Shown in pieces: positions 1 through 8,371 of a DNA stretch of 64,000 bases (positions are counted from its first letter, which is position 1; every line of letters begins with the position of its first letter). The position numbers and the translations under genes were made by a program. The stretch is from assembly GCA_019218375.1 (NCBI GenBank), contig JAHUUK010000001.1, positions 248,001 to 312,000 on the forward strand, read 5' to 3'. This DNA is from Dermabacteraceae bacterium TAE3-ERU5 (GTDB lineage Bacteria; Actinomycetota; Actinomycetes; Actinomycetales; Dermabacteraceae). The notes under the pieces are model-generated. The model ran no database searches, was not told the DNA's origin, and saw only the letters and a program-made list of their open reading frames with translations.

Positions 1-2
1 AG

Positions 3-977
3 GAATACGGCAGCCACGACAAGACCCACCAGGTCACGCGGGACGGCCGCGTGGAGGTGCGCGACTCCGCAGGCAACGTGCTGCTCAGCCGCGAGGTGAA
101 GAGCGGGGATATTTTCCGCGCCTGCCTCACGGCCGACGCCGCCGTGCGCGACTGGGTGCGCCTGGCTGTCGAGCGTGCCCGCATCTCGGGTCAGCCCGCC
201 GTGTTCTGGCTGGATGATTCCCGCGCGCACGAGCGGGCCCTCGCCGAAAAGGTGGCCACGTACCTGCCACAGCACGATACGTCGGGCCTGGATATTCGCG
301 TGCTGGGGCAGCGCGAAGCCACCCGCTTCACGCTGGCGCGTTTCCGCGCGGGCGACGACACCATCGCGGTCACGGGGAACGTGCTGCGCGATTACCTGAC
401 GGATCTGTTCCCGATCATGGAGCTGGGTACGAGCGCCAAAATGCTTTCCGTGGTGCCGCTGCTCGCGGGCGGCAGCCTGTTCGAAACGGGCGCGGGCGGC
501 ACCGCCCCGAAGCTCGCGCAAATGCTTACCGACGCCAACCACCTGGCCTGGGACAGCCTGGGGGAATACCTGGCCGTGGGCGAATCGCTGCGGCTGCTGG
601 CGCGCGAAGGCAACGCCGCGGCCTCGCACCTGGCGAACGCTCTGGATAGCGCCGTGGCCAAAATGCTGGAGGAGGGCTGCTCCCCCAGCGAGGAAGAAGG
701 CGGGGTAGATACCCGGCAGAGCCATTTCTACCTGGCGCTTTTCTGGGCGCAGGAAATGGCCGCCTGCCCGGACGCAGACCTGGCGGGCCGCTTCGCCCCG
801 CTGGCAGATGCCCTCAGCTCCGCGAGCTGGCGCGTCCTGGAAGAGATCCAGCAACAGCGCGGGAATTGCGTCACTTTGGACGGTCACTATCTGCCCAGCG
901 CAGAAAGCCTGGCGCGCGCCATGCGCCCCTCCCCCACTTTCACGGAAATCATCGACTCCGCCCTCCTGGCGCATTAG
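3..977 (+). CDS. icd: Monomeric NADP-dependent isocitrate dehydrogenase, C-terminal part
   Basis: The 5' end lies outside the window. The frame is open from base 3 and the last 324 residues are present. The enzyme oxidises and decarboxylates isocitrate to 2-oxoglutarate with NADP in the TCA cycle. The stretches [41 protein letters not shown] and [15 protein letters not shown] are typical of the C-terminal half of the large (about 740 residue) monomeric IDH, a type common in actinobacteria and unrelated in length to the dimeric enzyme. A GTG at 51 is internal and not a start. The next gene follows on the same strand after about 70 bases. Confidence 0.93.
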   Translation, partial: EYGSHDKTHQVTRDGRVEVRDSAGNVLLSREVKSGDIFRACLTADAAVRDWVRLAVERARISGQPAVFWLDDSRAHERALAEKVATYLPQHDTSGLDIRVLGQREATRFTLARFRAGDDTIAVTGNVLRDYLTDLFPIMELGTSAKMLSVVPLLAGGSLFETGAGGTAPKLAQMLTDANHLAWDSLGEYLAVGESLRLLAREGNAAASHLANALDSAVAKMLEEGCSPSEEEGGVDTRQSHFYLALFWAQEMAACPDADLAGRFAPLADALSSASWRVLEEIQQQRGNCVTLDGHYLPSAESLARAMRPSPTFTEIIDSALLAH

Positions 978-1047
978 TGAGTCTTTTCCGCCGCTAAACT
1001 GGGAATACCGTGAGAATTACCCTTGCCGTCTGCCTTAACATGAACGA

Positions 1048-1923
1048 ATGGCTTATCTGACCCGGCTAGAAGTGTGCCGTCGCTTCAGCATCGACCCTGC
1101 GAAGCTGCGCTCCGCTAGCGGTGTGCAGCTTCTGCTCGCGTTGAACAAACGCCGGGCCCAGGAAGTAGATTTCCTTGAGGAACTGCCGCTGCTGCTGCAG
1201 CGCGACCCGCAGGCGGCTTTCGCCCTGTTCGGCCAGCGCCTGCGGGATAGTCTGACGCGCGGCATGATCGTTTGGCTCGGGACGCTGTCCCCGCAGGCGC
1301 TGGCCGCCTGGCAGGAGCTGCTCGGCCACGATCTGGTGCAGGTGGTGGGCGGCATCCGCGACGGGCAGTATCCGGCGGTAATCACCCCCGGCGATCTAGC
1401 CCTATGCCTGGCGCAGGATGAGCGCTTTCACGGCCTCATGCGGGAGGCGCTGCACGGCCTGGACACGCTGCGCATTCCCCGCGATAGGGCCGAGGCGCTA
1501 GAGAACGCGGGCATCGGTATTCGCCATCGTTCGCGCTGGGAGCGCTGGCTGCGCGACCCTACCGTGATCGCGTACGTGGTGGTTTTTGTCTATTCGACCC
1601 TGCGGGTTCTGCCCGTAACCTTCGTGGATGGTTTTGAAGGCTCGCTGTGGGTGCTGTGGGGCCTGGATATCGCCACCGCCATCCCCTACACCTGGGGCGT
1701 GGTGACGATGGTGGCAGGAAAAACTAGCCGTCTGAGGCTCACCGGCCTGGCGGTCACCCTGATTACCTTCCTCACCCCGTACGCCTACTTCTGGCTGCGC
1801 GGGAGCAACTATCCCACCTACGTGGTGGTTGTGGTGTACGTGCTGATCGGCGCGAGCCTTCTGTACGAAGCGCTAAAGGTGCTGCGCTCGCGCAAACTGG
1901 ACCGGGATCTGCTGCACGTTTAA
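1048..1923 (+). CDS. Membrane protein of unknown function
   Basis: I do not recognise the family. The 291-residue product has a soluble, helical, charged N-terminal part (about residues 1-170). Four predicted membrane segments follow at roughly 172-190, 198-222, 231-250 and 256-276, and the tail is short and basic. There is no signal peptide, and no catalytic motif is visible. It lies downstream of icd on the same strand without an obvious terminator and is convergent with pcs. Base composition and codon use match the neighbours, so it looks native. The ATG at 1048 has no strong ribosome binding site. Confidence 0.75.
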   Translation: MAYLTRLEVCRRFSIDPAKLRSASGVQLLLALNKRRAQEVDFLEELPLLLQRDPQAAFALFGQRLRDSLTRGMIVWLGTLSPQALAAWQELLGHDLVQVVGGIRDGQYPAVITPGDLALCLAQDERFHGLMREALHGLDTLRIPRDRAEALENAGIGIRHRSRWERWLRDPTVIAYVVVFVYSTLRVLPVTFVDGFEGSLWVLWGLDIATAIPYTWGVVTMVAGKTSRLRLTGLAVTLITFLTPYAYFWLRGSNYPTYVVVVVYVLIGASLLYEALKVLRSRKLDRDLLHV

Positions 1924-2017
1924 AGCGCGAAAGCGCAGGGGCACGTTTAGCGGGCGGGCGCGCGTTTAGGGTACGGGCTCGGCTGCGCGCCCACCGCACT
2001 ACCGCGACAAGCGGCGC

Positions 2018-2746
2018 TTAGTCGGACGCGAGGATTCTGCCCCGCACGGTGCGTATCGCGCTCACGCCAATTACCCAGGCGGCGCTGCCCCACCAAACCA
2101 GATAAGCCCACAGCGGCAATTCCCTGTCGGCAGCCACGGCCCAGCCGGTAACCGCAATCCAGAGAGTCACGCTGATGATGTTGAACGGCATCAGTTCCTT
2201 TACCCGGAACGGGTGCAGGTATTTCCAGGGAATGAACGACAGCACCGCACAAATCAGAATCACGGTGACGTTAGCCCAGGCCGGGGTTTGTAATAGCCAT
2301 AGGGAGACGGCCACTATGTTCCAGGCGGCGGGGAAACCGACGAAGTAGTTGTCGGCGCTCTTCATACCCGTGTTGCAGAAACAGAACATGGAGGAAAGGC
2401 AGATTATCGCCGCCCACACGAACCCCCACGGTTCACCGCCGACGTTAACGTACAGGGCGATGAATGCGGCGGGAATGAAAGTCCAGGTCAGGTAGTCAAC
2501 CACCAGGTCCAAAACCACGCCGTCGAACCAGGGCACGACCTCCTTGACCCGGGCGTGACGCGCGAGGGTACCGTCCAGGCCGTCCACGATGAGGGCCACG
2601 CCAAGCCACAGCCAGACCCCCTTAATATCGCCCTGATTGAGCGCGGCCAGGGCAAGCAACGCCCAGAGCACCCCGCTCATGGTGAAGGCGTGCACCAGCC
2701 ACGCGTAAACATGCTGGGAGAGTGAGTATCTGTTTCGTGCGGCCAT
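2018..2746 (-). CDS. pcs: Phosphatidylcholine synthase (CDP-alcohol phosphatidyltransferase family)
   Basis: This predicted integral membrane enzyme of 243 residues would join CDP-diacylglycerol and choline to give phosphatidylcholine in one step. The CDP-alcohol motif is complete at residues 55-84 (DGLDGTLAR, then DG-VVLD-LVVD), with the order D-x2-DG-x2-AR and the later D-x3-D. Segments around VKEVVPWFDG, GEPWGF, GMKSADNYFVGFPAAWN and YLHPFRVKELMPFN match bacterial Pcs rather than PgsA, PssA or cardiolipin synthases. I chose the ATG at 2746 because upstream residues have no membrane or family character; a GTG sits directly before it. Choline would have to come from outside, which suits a host-associated organism. 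The substrate assignment rests on family resemblance. Confidence 0.82.
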   Translation of the reverse strand: MAARNRYSLSQHVYAWLVHAFTMSGVLWALLALAALNQGDIKGVWLWLGVALIVDGLDGTLARHARVKEVVPWFDGVVLDLVVDYLTWTFIPAAFIALYVNVGGEPWGFVWAAIICLSSMFCFCNTGMKSADNYFVGFPAAWNIVAVSLWLLQTPAWANVTVILICAVLSFIPWKYLHPFRVKELMPFNIISVTLWIAVTGWAVAADRELPLWAYLVWWGSAAWVIGVSAIRTVRGRILASD

Positions 2747-2801
2747 CACTCTATTGTGGCGAAAATGCCCGGAAGTTGCAGGGAGATGGCGAAAACGAAG
2801 G

Positions 2802-3359
2802 CTAGGAGAACTCGCGGCGCTGCCTGATTGTGCGAAGCAGCAGCAGGTCATCGAGGTCCTTCGGGCGGGGCGGACGGCCCATCCAGCCGGGGCTGGATTC
2901 CTTGCATTCGATCTGGGAGCTGACGCTGGAATACCAGGCCTCCACGCCGTGAATGGTGTTCTTTCCGGCCTCTTTCAGGGTGCTTTCCGGCCAGCGGGAA
3001 CCGGCCCAGGGACCGTAGGGCACGTGCGGATCGTGCAGGTTGCGATGCGCGATCGGGGTGAGGTAACAAGATTCCTGCTCATGCACGAAATTTGCCTGGA
3101 TGGAAAGCGAGTGCGGGTTGGTTAGCAGCCAGTGCCTTTCCACCAGTTTTTCCACGATCTCGTTATAAACGGCGTTGTCCACGAAGATGTCGATGTCGGA
3201 GTGCACGCGCGTAATTCGCCCCAGGGCAAAGTCCATGCCCCAGCCGCCGCGCAGCCAGGCCCTGGACTTTAGCGATTCAGCTACCTCGGTCACCGCTGAG
3301 ATCATTGCGAGCTGAACCGCAACAGAGTTCTTGAGATCCACGTCACCATAATTACACAT
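2802..3359 (-). CDS. Aminoglycoside 2''-nucleotidyltransferase-like protein
   Basis: The 185-residue protein carries the nucleotidyltransferase signature LRGGWGMDFALGR followed by THVHSDIDIF-like residues (GGW at 38-40, DID at 55-57). This resembles the ANT(2'')/LinB-type family, whose members adenylylate aminoglycosides or lincosamides. Chromosomal members often have unknown substrates, so resistance is not established. It sits just upstream of pcs on the same strand with a 55-base gap. The ATG at 3359 lacks a clear ribosome binding site, and a second ATG is in frame at 3305 but would cut into the fold. Composition is like the neighbours. Confidence 0.7.
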   Translation of the reverse strand: MCNYGDVDLKNSVAVQLAMISAVTEVAESLKSRAWLRGGWGMDFALGRITRVHSDIDIFVDNAVYNEIVEKLVERHWLLTNPHSLSIQANFVHEQESCYLTPIAHRNLHDPHVPYGPWAGSRWPESTLKEAGKNTIHGVEAWYSSVSSQIECKESSPGWMGRPPRPKDLDDLLLLRTIRQRREFS

Positions 3360-3484
3360 CGGACGAGTTGGCGGCGAGCCGCCCAGGTAATACCTCCCAT
3401 AAACCCCGTTCGTTTACCTTTTGTTAACCTGCGCGGCGCACGATTTCGGAGGTATCTCAACGCGAGTCAGAAAGCCTATCCGCC

Positions 3485-5098
3485 ATGCCGCAAGGATCGA
3501 CCACCCTGAACAAGCAGTCGCATCCAGGTTTCCTGGGGCCCGACCGCTGGTGGCATATTTCTTTCGGGGCCCTACTGGCCCTGTCGCTCGTAGTATTCAC
3601 CCTTTGGGCAAACGGCTACGTGGCCGCCCAGACCAGCCGGATCGTGCTGATAGTTTCCATCCTGTTCGGCGTCTTCATGGCGTTCAACATCGGCGGTAAC
3701 GACGTCGCGAACTCGTTCGGCACCAGCGTCGGCGCAAAAACCCTCACCATGAAGCAGGCGCTGATCGTCGCCGCCGTGTTCGAGGTAAGCGGCGCGGTGC
3801 TGGCGGGCGGCGAGGTGACGGACACGGTGCGTAGCGGCATCGTGGACCTGAACGCGATCGACCTCGATCCGATGAGTTTCGTCTACATCATGATGTCGGC
3901 ACTGCTCGGCGCGGCACTGTGGCTGCTGATTGCCACCCGCATGGGCTGGCCCGTTTCCACTACGCACGCGATCATCGGCGGCATTGTTGGCGCAGCGCTC
4001 ACCACCGGCTTCGTTACCGGCACGGGCGGCCTGGCGATGGTGCAGTGGGACAAGATCGGCCAGATCGCCATGAGCTGGGTTATCTCACCCGTGCTGGGCG
4101 CGTTGTTCTCCTACATCCTGTTCAGCATCGTTAAGAAGAACATCCTCGTCTATAACGAGGAGGCCGACGCTAAGTTGCAGGCCATTAAGCGTGAACGCAG
4201 CGAACACCGCAAGCGTCACAAGGCCGCGTTCGAGCGCCTGAACGAGATCCAGCAGGTGGCCTACGCCAACCAGATGGCGCGCGACCAGGTGATCGTTTCC
4301 CAGGGCGACTACACCCGCGACGAACTGGAATCTGACTTCTACCGCGAACTGTACGACATCGACGACAGGGCAAAGGCGCTCGAATCGCACCGCGCCCTCG
4401 TTACCTGGGTGCCGATGCTGGCGGCCCTCGGTTCGGTGGTTATTTCTTCGATGCTGCTGTTCAAGGGCCTCAAGCACCTGCACCTGAACCTGAACACCAC
4501 CGCCAACATTTTCATCATGGCGATGGTCGGCATGTTCATCTGGATCTCCGTCTACATCTTCGCGAAGGCGCTTAAGAAGAAGAACCTGAAGCGCTCCACC
4601 TTCCTGCTGTTTAGCTGGATGCAGGTGTTCACGGCGAGCGCGTTCGCGTTCAGCCACGGCAGTAACGACATCGCGAACGCGGTCGGCCCGTTCGCGGCGA
4701 TTCTGGACGTGTTGAAGAATCAGCAGATTAGCGAGAAATCGGCTGTGCCCACGGCGGTCATGGTGACCTTCGGTATCGCGCTGGTGGCGGGCCTGTGGTT
4801 CGTGGGACGCAACGTTATTCAGACGGTCGGTAACGGCCTGACCGAGATGCACCCGGCGTCGGGCTTTTCGGCCGAACTGGCGGCTGCCGCGGTAGTTATG
4901 GCCGCCAGCGTGCTGGGTCTGCCGGTTTCCTCCACCCACATCCTCATCGGTGCGGTGATCGGCGTCGGCATCGTTAATCGGGCCGCTAACTGGAATCTGA
5001 TGAAGCCGATCGCGCTGGCCTGGATCATCACCCTGCCCGCAGCGGCCGGAATCGGCGCGGTGGGCGTGCTGGCCCTGCGCGCCGTGTTCGGCAGCTAA
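3485..5098 (+). CDS. PiT-family inorganic phosphate transporter
   Basis: The 537-residue permease would import phosphate, possibly as a metal-phosphate complex, with protons or sodium. The two PiT signatures are present: [18 protein letters not shown] at 68-85 and [17 protein letters not shown] near 388-404. They lie in two membrane bundles split by a long charged cytoplasmic loop (about residues 220-300), the usual inverted-repeat layout. A good Shine-Dalgarno sequence (GGAGG at 3448-3452) lies about 30 bases before the ATG, too far to serve it, and I see no in-frame start closer. No PhoU-like gene is adjacent. Confidence 0.9.
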   Translation: MPQGSTTLNKQSHPGFLGPDRWWHISFGALLALSLVVFTLWANGYVAAQTSRIVLIVSILFGVFMAFNIGGNDVANSFGTSVGAKTLTMKQALIVAAVFEVSGAVLAGGEVTDTVRSGIVDLNAIDLDPMSFVYIMMSALLGAALWLLIATRMGWPVSTTHAIIGGIVGAALTTGFVTGTGGLAMVQWDKIGQIAMSWVISPVLGALFSYILFSIVKKNILVYNEEADAKLQAIKRERSEHRKRHKAAFERLNEIQQVAYANQMARDQVIVSQGDYTRDELESDFYRELYDIDDRAKALESHRALVTWVPMLAALGSVVISSMLLFKGLKHLHLNLNTTANIFIMAMVGMFIWISVYIFAKALKKKNLKRSTFLLFSWMQVFTASAFAFSHGSNDIANAVGPFAAILDVLKNQQISEKSAVPTAVMVTFGIALVAGLWFVGRNVIQTVGNGLTEMHPASGFSAELAAAAVVMAASVLGLPVSSTHILIGAVIGVGIVNRAANWNLMKPIALAWIITLPAAAGIGAVGVLALRAVFGS

Positions 5099-5113
5099 GT
5101 CGGAGGGGTTAGG

Positions 5114-5136
5114 AAGCTAGGGAAATGGCCTAGCTT
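5114..5136. terminator. Bidirectional terminator-like hairpin
   Basis: Perfect 8-base arms AAGCTAGG and CCTAGCTT with a 7-base loop lie between the convergent phosphate transporter and DoxX-like genes. The right arm overlaps the DoxX-like stop codon. Confidence 0.55.
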
Positions 5137-5501
5137 TCGCGCCGCACCTTACGGGCCTGCAGCAGCAGTAGCAGCTGGAGCGGCAGCCGCGCGATTAGGA
5201 CCGCCAGCTTGGTTTTGCTCGCACCCTCGGCTAACGCATCGCGCAGCATTTGGAAGTTTCCCGGCCATACCGCCAGGAACAGGGCGCTGGCCGCTACCGC
5301 GCCGAGCTTACGGGTGCGCGGGGCCGCGAGCAGCGCCGCCGTTCCCAGTTCCGCTACCCCGGAAGCGTGGGTGTAGAAGCGGGGATCGCCGGGCAGTTCC
5401 GGCGGAATCGCCGCGTCGAACGGTTCGGGCTTCGCGAAATGCAGGGTTCCCATCGCGGCGAGCGCAACGGACATGAATCGGGCATGGTTTTTAGCTTTCA
5501 T
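5130..5501 (-). CDS. DoxX-like small membrane protein
   Basis: The product is about 123 residues from the ATG at 5501, which removes an unconserved leader. It has a short N-terminal hydrophobic region, a mid segment rich in small residues (TAALLAAPRTRKLGAVAASALFLAVWPGNFQM split over two helices) and a C-terminal hydrophobic helix LIARLPLQLLLLLQ ending in a basic tail. The arrangement resembles DoxX/DoxD-like membrane proteins of four helices. Function is not known. It is a single gene convergent with the phosphate transporter and divergent from pncB. Confidence 0.65.
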   Translation of the reverse strand: MKAKNHARFMSVALAAMGTLHFAKPEPFDAAIPPELPGDPRFYTHASGVAELGTAALLAAPRTRKLGAVAASALFLAVWPGNFQMLRDALAEGASKTKLAVLIARLPLQLLLLLQARKVRRES

Positions 5502-5661
5502 ACCCGTAAGCCTAAGAGGCTTGTCACTGCCAGTGAGGGACACACCGCACTCGGAGTGTCGTGACCTGCCGGAGACGGGGAAAACGGGCTAATCTGCTGC
5601 GCAGGCACTCCCCCACCAGGGGCGCGGAGATTACGCGTTCCCCATTAATAAGAGACGAGGC

Positions 5662-6999
5662 GTGGTGACAGCGGAAACCAGGCGCGAGGGCCAGTCCCTG
5701 CCAGAGATCCCCGGCCCCAGCACGGCATTCCTGACCGACAAATACGAAGTGACCATGCTGCAGGCTGCGCTGCGCGCCGGTAACGCGCACCAAAAAACGG
5801 TTTTCGAACTGTTCGCCCGCCGTTTACCCAAGGGCCGCCGTTACGGCGTGGTTGGTGGCGTCAGTCGCGCAGTGGAGGCCGTGCGTAACTTCCGTTTCAC
5901 TCCCGAACAGCTCTCGCTGCTGAGCGAGGACCCGCTGATTGGCGAGGACACGATTGAGTACCTGCGCAACTATCGTTTCCGTGGCCGCATCTACGGCTAC
6001 CCGGAGGGCGAGGTTTTCTTCCCGCTCTCTCCCGTACTCACGGTGGAGGCGAGTTTTGCCGACGCGGTTTTGCTGGAAACCGTGCTGCTGTCGATCCTGA
6101 ACTACGATTCGGCGGTGATGTCCGCCGCCTCCCGTATGGTGAATGCCGCAAACGGGATTCCGCTTATCGAAATGGGGGCGCGCCGCGCTAACGAGTCGGC
6201 GGCGCTTTACGCTTCCCGCGCCGCCTACATTGCCGGCTTTACAGCCACTTCCCTGCTGGAGGCGGGGCTGCGCTACGGGATTCCCACCACGGGAACTTCG
6301 GCGCATTCGTTCACCCTGGCTTTCGCTGACGAACGTGAGGCGTTCCGAGCGCAGGTGTCGGCGCTCGGCAGCGACACCACGCTGCTGGTTGATACCTATG
6401 GGATTGCGCAGGGCATCCGCAACGCCGTGGCGATAGCGGGGACCGGCCTGGGCGGTATACGCATCGATTCGGGTAATTTCCGCGAGGAAGTGCCGCGCGC
6501 CCGCGCCCTGTTGGATGAGCTGGGCGCAACGAATACCCGCATCGTGCTTTCTTCCGACATCGACGAATACACGCTGGCGGAAATGACGGCGGCTAACCTG
6601 CCGGTGGATGCCGCGGGCGTGGGAACCCGTGTGGTTACCGGTTCCGGCGCTCCCACGGCAGAGATGGTCTACAAGCTGGTGGCGCGCGAGGGCGCAGACG
6701 GCCAGATGGTTCCCGTGCATAAGAACAGCGAGGGCAAGGCCAGCCGGGGTGGCCGTAAGATCGCTTACCGCAGCTACGACGATGACGGCGTAATGACGGC
6801 CGAACGCTTCTGCTACGGGGAGCACCGCGAGCTACCCGGCGGAGTGCAAAAGTTGCTGGTGGAGGATGATTTCTTCGCTAGCGAAAGCCTGGATACGGCC
6901 CGGCAGCGCCACGCCCGCGCGGTGGCCCGCCTGCCTAAGTCGGCACTCGCGATACACGCGGGAAACCCCGCTTTTACCGCGCAGGAAGATGACGCGTAA
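5662..6999 (+). CDS. pncB: Nicotinate phosphoribosyltransferase
   Basis: The 445-residue enzyme converts nicotinate and PRPP to nicotinate mononucleotide, the first step of NAD salvage. Family hallmarks are the start of the fold at TDKYEVTMLQAAL (about 25-37), the conserved GTSAHSF near 212-218, and IRIDSGN followed by a later IVLSSDIDEY for the phosphoribosyl site. Length agrees with bacterial PncB. Two adjacent GTG codons (5662, 5665) follow a purine-rich AGAGACGAGG, and either could be the start. A terminator-like hairpin follows at 7056. The next gene on the strand is an unrelated reductase. Confidence 0.92.
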   Translation: MVTAETRREGQSLPEIPGPSTAFLTDKYEVTMLQAALRAGNAHQKTVFELFARRLPKGRRYGVVGGVSRAVEAVRNFRFTPEQLSLLSEDPLIGEDTIEYLRNYRFRGRIYGYPEGEVFFPLSPVLTVEASFADAVLLETVLLSILNYDSAVMSAASRMVNAANGIPLIEMGARRANESAALYASRAAYIAGFTATSLLEAGLRYGIPTTGTSAHSFTLAFADEREAFRAQVSALGSDTTLLVDTYGIAQGIRNAVAIAGTGLGGIRIDSGNFREEVPRARALLDELGATNTRIVLSSDIDEYTLAEMTAANLPVDAAGVGTRVVTGSGAPTAEMVYKLVAREGADGQMVPVHKNSEGKASRGGRKIAYRSYDDDGVMTAERFCYGEHRELPGGVQKLLVEDDFFASESLDTARQRHARAVARLPKSALAIHAGNPAFTAQEDDA

Positions 7000-7055
7000 C
7001 GGGGAGAGCGTTTAGCAGAGCAGTCCCTCCTACCCCACACAGAAACCCGCTTTGC

Positions 7056-7082
7056 AGCGAGTAAAATGATTATCGCTTTTTC
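7056..7082 (+). terminator. Rho-independent terminator downstream of pncB
   Basis: Arms AGCGA...TCGCT enclose an inner TAA/TTA pairing with one bulged base and are followed directly by TTTTT. The position is right for ending pncB before the next gene. Confidence 0.5.
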
Positions 7083-7111
7083 CAGATAACTACTTCCGAA
7101 AGGTTTTTGCC

Positions 7112-8050
7112 GTGAAGATTGGTATTGCTGGCGCAGGCGCCCTGGGGTCTCGCTTCGGCTACATGCTGTCCGAGGCGGGGTACGACGTCACCCTGATCGA
7201 TATGTGGGACGAACATATCGCGGCCATCCGCGAAAACGGTCTCATCATCGACTGGGAGGGTGAGGAGCGCGTGGCTCGGTTACCGATCTTCTATCCGCAC
7301 GAACTGGAGGGCACTTTCGATCTGGTCTGCTGCTTCACTAAGGCGATGGGGCTGGATGCGATGCTGTCGGCCATTGAACACACCATTAGCGAAAACACGA
7401 GCCTGCTCTGCCTGCTGAACGGAATCGGCCACCGCGATACGATCCTGAAGCACGTTCCCGTCAGCAACTTCATCATCGGTAACACCATGTGGACTGCCGG
7501 GCTAACCGGGCCGGGCCACGCGCACCTAATCGGCAGTGGCTCCGTATCGCTGGAAAACGTGGGCGAGGGAGAGGCCGCTAAGGCGCGGGCAATCGAAGTC
7601 GCACGGTTGCTTAGCGACGCCGGGCTGAACGCGCAGTATTCGGCCGACGTCAAGTACACGACCTACCGGAAAGCCGCGCTGAACGGAGTCGTAAATACCA
7701 TGTGCACCCTGCTGGAATGCAATATGGCCAGCTTCGGCGCCACGAGTTCCGCCGAACCGATCCTGCAGCAGATAGTGAACGAGTTTGCCGACGTGGCCGC
7801 GCACGAAGGGGTCGAGCTGGATCGCGACGAGGTAATGGCTAACGTGCGCACCACTTTCCCGGCCGACACCATCGGCAAGCACTACCCCTCCATGTACCAG
7901 GACCTGGTGCGCAACAACCGCCGCACCGAGGTGGATTACATCAACGGCGCGATTTCCCGTAAGGGTAAGCAGTACGGCGTGCCGACCCCGTTCTGCGATC
8001 TGGTAACGCTACTGGTGCACGCCAAGGAAGAGATCCGGGACGCCGCCTAA
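7112..8050 (+). CDS. Ketopantoate reductase (PanE/ApbA) family protein
   Basis: The 312-residue NADPH-dependent oxidoreductase has a Rossmann motif GAGALGS at 7-13. A helical C-terminal domain carries the conserved lysine in YRKAALNGVVN (about residue 187) and the NNRRTEVDYINGAI segment that binds the substrate in PanE. This family makes pantoate for coenzyme A, but paralogues with other 2-oxo-acid substrates are common. No other pantothenate gene lies nearby, so the exact substrate is open. Its ATG is preceded by GAAAGG. A copy of the intergenic repeat and a strong hairpin lie between it and the convergent sugar-acid operon. Confidence 0.82.
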   Translation: MKIGIAGAGALGSRFGYMLSEAGYDVTLIDMWDEHIAAIRENGLIIDWEGEERVARLPIFYPHELEGTFDLVCCFTKAMGLDAMLSAIEHTISENTSLLCLLNGIGHRDTILKHVPVSNFIIGNTMWTAGLTGPGHAHLIGSGSVSLENVGEGEAAKARAIEVARLLSDAGLNAQYSADVKYTTYRKAALNGVVNTMCTLLECNMASFGATSSAEPILQQIVNEFADVAAHEGVELDRDEVMANVRTTFPADTIGKHYPSMYQDLVRNNRRTEVDYINGAISRKGKQYGVPTPFCDLVTLLVHAKEEIRDAA

Positions 8051-8090
8051 ATTCGGCGCTGTCTTTGGGGTGCCTGATGTTTGGGCGGCT

Positions 8091-8226
8091 GACATTTGGG
8101 TGCACTTTTGGTTGTGCCTAACGTCTGGGTGCACTTTTGGCCGGTTAAACCCCGTTTTCACAGCAGTTAGTGCACCCAAACGTTCGGGCGTAGGAATAAA
8201 CAGCGGTTAGTGCACCCAAACGTTAG
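8091..8226. repeat. Intergenic structured repeat, copy A
   Basis: The core is colinear with the copy at 21351: two left arms (ACATTTGGGTGCACTTTTGG at 8092-8111; a variant at 8121-8140), a spacer with GGTTAAAC and CGTTTTC, then two inverted right arms (TTAGTGCACCCAAACGTT at 8167-8184; another at 8207-8224). By hand count about 103 of 126 aligned bases match copy B. Degenerate extra arms lie outside at 8076-8085 and 8238-8254. It lies in the 321-base gap between convergent genes; nothing else was seen there except the hairpin at 8295. Confidence 0.85.
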
Positions 8227-8294
8227 CGCGAGTCCCTAGACCCAAACGTTAGTGAGAGGCCTGGCAGCCCAAAAACGCTTTCGTCCGCAAAAGT

Positions 8295-8328
8295 CGAGGG
8301 GTGCAGCAGACTTCTGCTGCACCCCTCG
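8295..8328. terminator. Strong bidirectional hairpin terminator
   Basis: Perfect 16-base arms (CGAGGGGTGCAGCAGA and its complement) with a 2-base loop lie between the convergent reductase and MFS genes. It is preceded by AAAAGT on the plus strand, and there is no long T-run. Confidence 0.7.
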
Positions 8329-8371
8329 CGCGGTTATCCGTAACCACTGCTGGCCGATGAGGCCATGTTTG

